This document shows positions 59,285-64,000 of a DNA stretch of 64,000 bases, in pieces. Below the pieces are notes generated by a model. It was given only the letters and a program-made list of their open reading frames with translations, was not told the origin of the DNA and did no database searches. The translations under genes were made by a program, and so were the position numbers. Source of the DNA: Cycas panzhihuaensis (lineage: Eukaryota; Cycadophyta); assembly GCA_023213395.1 (NCBI GenBank), contig CM041465.1:92821741-92885740 (forward strand), in the 5' to 3' direction. Position 1 is the stretch's first letter. Every line of letters begins with the position of its first letter.

Positions 59285-60404
59285 GCCACCTCCCCGGCCA
59301 CATGTGTGGACGCCTCCGGTTGCCGGTGGTCGTTTCCTGAGCGTCTTGTTTCTGGCGTCGGTCTGGACAAAAGATACGTCTCGCATCGGGAAACCTCCCA
59401 ACCCAGGCTGGCGGTGCATGCCTCTTCCCTAGGCACATGTAGAGATGCCTTCGGTTGCCATCCCCATTTCGTGAGACGCCTTCAGTTGCTGTCCCCGTTT
59501 TGTGAGACGCCTTCAGTTGCCATCCCCATTTTGTGAGATGCCTGCTTCTGGACCCCATCCAGTGAAAAGACACATCCTGTATTGGTAACCCTCGCAGCCC
59601 AAGTTGTTGGGCTGGGCGTCTTCCTCATGCACATCCATAGGGATGCATTCGGTTGCCGTTCTCGTTCTTCCGGCAGCTTTCGTTCACGGACCCGACCTCG
59701 AGATTTGTTTTCCCTGGGTGACGGTTTGCTCTGAAGCGAGCCTACTATTTTGCTTGTGGAGGTGGGTTGAGTGGGTCGGATCACAAGCAAGGAATAGTTC
59801 CTGCAGCTGTGCGTTTTCCCCAGGTTTGCACCAATCAGGCCTTTTTTCGTGTCAAGCGAAAGCTCACGTCCCCCTGTTAACAACAATCTTAACTTAGGCC
59901 AGTGTTACATGCCTTCACCCATGGCACACGTGTATAAGTTTTGGGTTACGGGTCTCCATTTTCTGACTCACCCATTTCTTGAGTCGGTCCCGTGTACCGA
60001 GGAAGAGCTCGGCTTCGTTAGGCTCGTTGCACCCACTACATGGCTGTTTCCAAGAGAAGCGATCCTTTTGGTCTCAGCTCGTTTTCCCTAACTAGGCACT
60101 AGATAGGCCATTTGCAGCCTTTAACTAAAAGACATGTACCATACCAATGAGCCTCTTGACCCAGGTGGTCGGGGCGGTCTTTCACCCTTAGTACATATAT
60201 AGGATGTTTCTCTCTACCTCTGGCATATATCTGGACGTTTTGGTTTGCCGGTCCCCCTCTTCTGAGTCGCCCATTCCCGAAGGCTACTAATAACACCAAG
60301 GAGCAGTGCAGGTCGTTAGTCCCTTTACCTCGATTGCATGTTTGGTTTTGAGGCAACCGATTGCTTTTGGCATAGAGGTGTTGGTGAATAAAATGATTAG
60401 TATG
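59285..60404 (+). other. rDNA spacer with short repeats and a diverged 396-bp-type monomer
   Basis: At about 59440-59545 a roughly 34-bp segment (gccttcagttgccatccccattttgtgagac) is repeated three to four times. Around it are diverged units with gatacgtctcgcatcgggaaacctcccaaccc. At 60100-60215 lies an outlying monomer: aaaagacatgtaccatac, then cccaggtggtc and ctttcacccttagtacatatataggatg. No gene is seen. Confidence 0.6.
60196..60204 (+). promoter_or_regulatory. TATATAGGA, possible Pol I spacer promoter core
   Basis: TATATAGGA within an outlying 396-type monomer resembles the plant Pol I initiator consensus (TATATA followed by purine and G run). In regular monomers the same place reads catatttgggatgcc. 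The assignment is weak and rests on the consensus alone. Confidence 0.25.
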
Positions 60405-60720
60405 GTTAGAAACAGTCAAAATAGTTTCAGAAACAGTAAAAATAGCTCACAAATAACCATAAACGATCAAAACCGGCTCAGAAACAGTTAAGGTAGCTGT
60501 AAAATGACCATGAACGATCAAAACTAGTTTGGAAATGGCTAAAACGACTATAAAATGGCCATAAATGATGAAAATCGGTTAAAACGGCTATAACATGACC
60601 ATAATGATCAAAATCGGTTCAGAGACGGCTAAAACCGCTCTAAAATGACCAAGAACGGTCAAAATCGGTATAGGAACAGCTAAAACAGCTTTGAAATGGC
60701 TGAAAACGGTCAAAATGCGT
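60405..60720 (+). repeat. ~60-bp AT-rich minisatellite
   Basis: About five degenerate units contain ggctaaaacgg-tataaaatgaccataaacgatcaaaatcggttcagaaacag. It sits right before the 396-bp array. I see no coding potential. Confidence 0.8.
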
Positions 60721-60737
60721 GAGATGCTTGTGTCCCT

Positions 60738-63700
60738 TGGGGGGCGAGATGCTTTGAGCACATCTCGCTCTTCCTAAGTGGGCACAGGATGGGCCATTTA
60801 CCACCTTTGGCAAAAAGACATGTCCCGTATTATTCTCCCTCCCAACCCAAGTTCTGGCGCTACTCTTTCACCCCTAGCATATATTTGGGATGCCTTCCCC
60901 CCCGATGCCCGTTTGTCTTGTTATGTGGCACCCTTTTTGACAGAAGGCCCAATTGTCTTGTTTGTCTTCACCCCTCGGGCCCAAAGATAAATCCCATATC
61001 ATTCTCCCTCCCAACCCAGGTTTTGGTGAGCCTCTTTCACCCCCAGCACATGTTTGGGATGCCTGCCCCCCCTGATGCTCGTTTGTCTTGTTCTGTGGCA
61101 CCCTTTTTGATGGAAGTCCCAATTGCATTATTTGTCTTCACCCCTTCCATTTTTGTCTCCACCTCATGCGTTTCCCTCTTGTTTGGGCTATTTGTTTTTA
61201 GCGTTGTTGTTGGTCAATTCTCCCCTTTGGATGTTTCGTTGTCTGTTTTCTTTCTTTCTGTTGGGGGTGTGTGGCGGCCTCCCTTTTGGTGGTGTCCCTC
61301 TTGGGGTGGGGCAGATGCTTTGCGCGCATCCCCCTCTTCCTAAGTGCACACCGGACGGGCCGTTTACCACCTCGTGCCCAAAGACACGTCCCGTATCATT
61401 CTCCCTCCCAACCTGGGTTCTGGCGCTGCTCTTTCACCCCCAGCACATATTTGGGACGCCTTCCCCCCCGATGCCCATTTGTCTTGTTCCATGGCACCCT
61501 TTTTGATGGAAGTCCCAATTGTCTTGTCTGTCTTCACCCCTTCCATTTTTGTCTCCCCCTCGTACGTTTCCCTCTTGTTTGGGCTGTTTGTTTTTCCCAT
61601 TATTGTCGATCAATTCTCCCCTTTGGATGTTTCATTGTCTATTTTCTTTCTTTCCGTTGGGGGTGTGTGGCAGCCTCCCTTTCGGTGGTGTCCCTCTTGG
61701 GGTAGGGCAGATGCATTGCGCGCATCCCCCTCTTCCTAAGTGCGCATCGGACGAGCCGTTTACCACCTCATACCCAAAGACACGTCTCGTACCATTCTCC
61801 CTCCCAACCTAGGTTCTGGCGCTGCTCTTTCACCCCCAGCACATATTTGGGATGCCTTCCCCCTCGATGCCCATTTGTCTTGTTCCGTGGCACCCTTTTT
61901 GACGAAAGTCCCAATTGTCTCGTTTGTCTTCACCCCTTCCATTTTTGTCTCCCCCTCGTGTGTTTCCCTCTTGTTTAGGCTATTTATTTTTGCCATTGTT
62001 GCTAGTCAATTCTCCCCTTTGGATGTTTCATTGTCTATTTTCTTTCTTTCCATTGGGGGTGTGTGGCAGCCTCCCTTTCGGTGGTGTCCCTCTTAGGGTG
62101 GGGCAGATGCTTTGCGCGCATCCCCCTCTTCCTAAGTATGCACCAGACGGGTTGTTTACCACCTCGTGCCCAAAGACACGTCCCATATAATTCTCCCTCC
62201 CAACCCAGGTTTTGGTGCTGCTCTTTCATCCCCAGCACATATTTGGGATGCCTTCCCCCCCGATGCCCATTTGTCTTGTTCCCTGGCACCATTTTTGATG
62301 GAAGTCCCAATTGTCTTGTTTGTCTTCATCCCTTCCATTTTTGTCTCCCCCTCCTGCGTTTCCCTCTTGTTTGAAATTTGTTTGTTTTCCGTTGTTCTTT
62401 GGTCAATTCTCCCCTTTGGATGTTTCGTTGCCTGTTTTCTTTGTTTTCGTTGGGGGTGTGTGGCAGCCTCCCTTTCGGTGGTGTCCCTATTGGGGTGGGG
62501 CAGATGCTTTGTGCACATCCTCGTCTTCCTAAGTATGCACCAGATGGGTCGTTTACCACCTCGCGCCTAAAGACACGTCCCATATCATTCTCCCTCCCAA
62601 CCCAGGTTCTGGCACTGCTATTTCACCCCCAGCACCTATTTGGGACACCTTCCCCCTCGATGCCCATTTGTCTTGTTCCGTGGCACCCTTTTTGATGGAA
62701 GTCCCAATTGTCTTATTTGTCTTCACCCCTTCCATTTTTGTCTCCCCCTCGTGTGTTTCCCTCTTGTTTGGGTTGTTTGTTTTTCCCATTGCTGCCAGTC
62801 AATTCTCCCCTTTGGATGTTTCATTGTCTATTTTCTTTCTTTCCGTTGGGGGTATGTGGCAGCCTCCCTTTCAGTGGTGTCCCTCTTAGGGTGGGGCAGA
62901 TGCTTCGCGTTCATCCCCCTCTTCCTAAGTGTGCACCGGATGGGCCGTTTACCACCTCGTGCCCAAAGACACGTCCCATATCATTCTCCCTCCCAACCCA
63001 AGTTCTGGCGCTGCTCTTTCACCGCCAGCACATATTTGGGACGCCTTCCCCCCTGATAGCCGTTTGTCTTGTTTCGTGGCACCCTTTTTGACGGAAGTCC
63101 CAATTATCCCGTTTGTCTTCACCCCTTCCATTTTTGTCTCGCCCTGTGCGTTTCCCTCTTGTTTGGGCTGCTTATTTTTCCCATTGTTGCTGGTCAATTC
63201 TCCCCTTTGGATGTTTCGTTGTCTATTTTCTTTGTTTTCGTTGGGGGTGTGTGGCAGCCTCCCTTTCGGTGGTGTCCATCTTGGGGTGGGGTAGATGCTT
63301 TACGCGCATCCCCCTCTTCTTAAGTGCACACCGGACAGGCTGTTTACCACCTCATGCCCAAAGACACGTCTCGTATAATTCTCCCTCCCAACCCAGGTTC
63401 TGGTGCTTCTCTTTCACCCCTAGCACATATTTAGGATGCCTTCCCCCCTGATGCCCGTTTATCTTGTTCCCTGGCACCATTTTTTACAGAAGTCCCAATT
63501 GTCTTGTTTGTCTTCACCGCTTCCATTTTTGTCTCCCCCTCGTGCATTTCCCTCGTGTTTGGGCTATTTGTTTTTCCCGTTATTGCTGGTCAATTCTCCC
63601 CTTTAGATGTTTCGTTGTTTGTTTTCTTTGTTTTCGTTGGGCGTGTGTGGCGGCCTCCCTTTCGGAGGTGTCCCTCTTGGGGTGGGGCAGATGCTTTGCG

Positions 63701-64000
63701 CGCATCCCCCTCTTCCTAAGTACGCACCGGACGGGCCATTTACCACCTCATGCGCGAAGACACGTCCCGTATCATTCTCCCTCCCAACCCAGGTTCCGGC
63801 GCTGCTCTTTCACCCCCAGCACATATTTGGGACACCTTCCACCCCGATGCCCGTTTGTCTTGTTCGGTGGCACCCTTTTTGACGGAAGTCCCAATTGTCT
63901 TATTTGTCTTCACCCCTTCTATTTTTGTCTCCCCCTCGTGCATTTCCCTCTTGTTTGGGCTATTTGTTTTTCCCATTGTTGCTGGTCTATTCTCCCCTTT
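60738..64000 (+). repeat. 396-bp tandem array, second block (continues past the window)
   Basis: This is the same family and orientation as 19237-32361, about eight monomers. The first two units are short: near 60971 cttcacccct is joined directly to cgggcccaaag, so some 240 bases are missing. From about 61105 the 396-bp spacing is regular. It marks the spacer leading to the next rDNA unit. Confidence 0.93.

Noticed and set aside
55763-60737. a 5S rRNA gene linked in the spacer, as in some gymnosperms
   Set aside because: I looked for the 5S internal promoter words (for example gttaagcgtgcttgggcgag) on both strands and found none by eye.

Overview
This is plant nuclear DNA, most likely from a large-genome gymnosperm (inference). 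The grounds are one full-length 18S-5.8S-26S rRNA unit in plant order, a long ITS1 (about 676 bases) with a short ITS2 (about 245), an intergenic spacer of tens of kilobases built from several tandem repeat families, and dense old LTR retrotransposons. I see no host protein-coding gene.

Layout. Bases 1-15000 are AT-rich and hold nested retrotransposon debris: a Ty1/copia 3' end (+), a copia gag in opposite orientation, a complete but decayed Ty3/gypsy element on the minus strand (2686-9419, TSD tgcat, initiator-Met-type PBS), and a copia 5' LTR with PBS (10827-11124). From about 15000 to 19236 lies the 5' part of another gypsy element, whose gag stops abruptly where a 396-bp tandem array begins (19237-32361, about 33 monomers). 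Then follow a 475-bp repeat family (32362-35270), a unique spacer, a 320-bp repeat family (36418-38130), the 5' ETS, 18S (39031-40843), ITS1, 5.8S, ITS2 and 26S. Downstream of 26S are short spacer repeats, a solo LTR (58367-59284, TSD gccac), a 60-bp minisatellite, and the same 396-bp family again from 60738 to the window end. The two array starts are about 41.5 kb apart. Because the left one is truncated, the tandem rDNA unit here is at least that long, including 10.4 kb and 0.9 kb of inserted elements.

The rRNA genes look like a silenced pseudogene copy. They are full length, but C-to-T and G-to-A changes hit nearly invariant sites, including the 18S 530 loop and the 26S sarcin-ricin loop.

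The most notable item is a 10.4-kb Ty3/gypsy element (44560-54993) inserted inside the 26S gene with a 5-bp target duplication (catat/cacat). Its unusual traits are a PBS matching tRNA-Glu, four tandem CCHC-type knuckles at the gag end, two extra gag-like modules between protease and reverse transcriptase, a TACGTACC/GTACGCAT repeat array after pol whose motif also fills the LTRs, and a 359-codon ORF after pol that is still open although gag and pol are riddled with stops.
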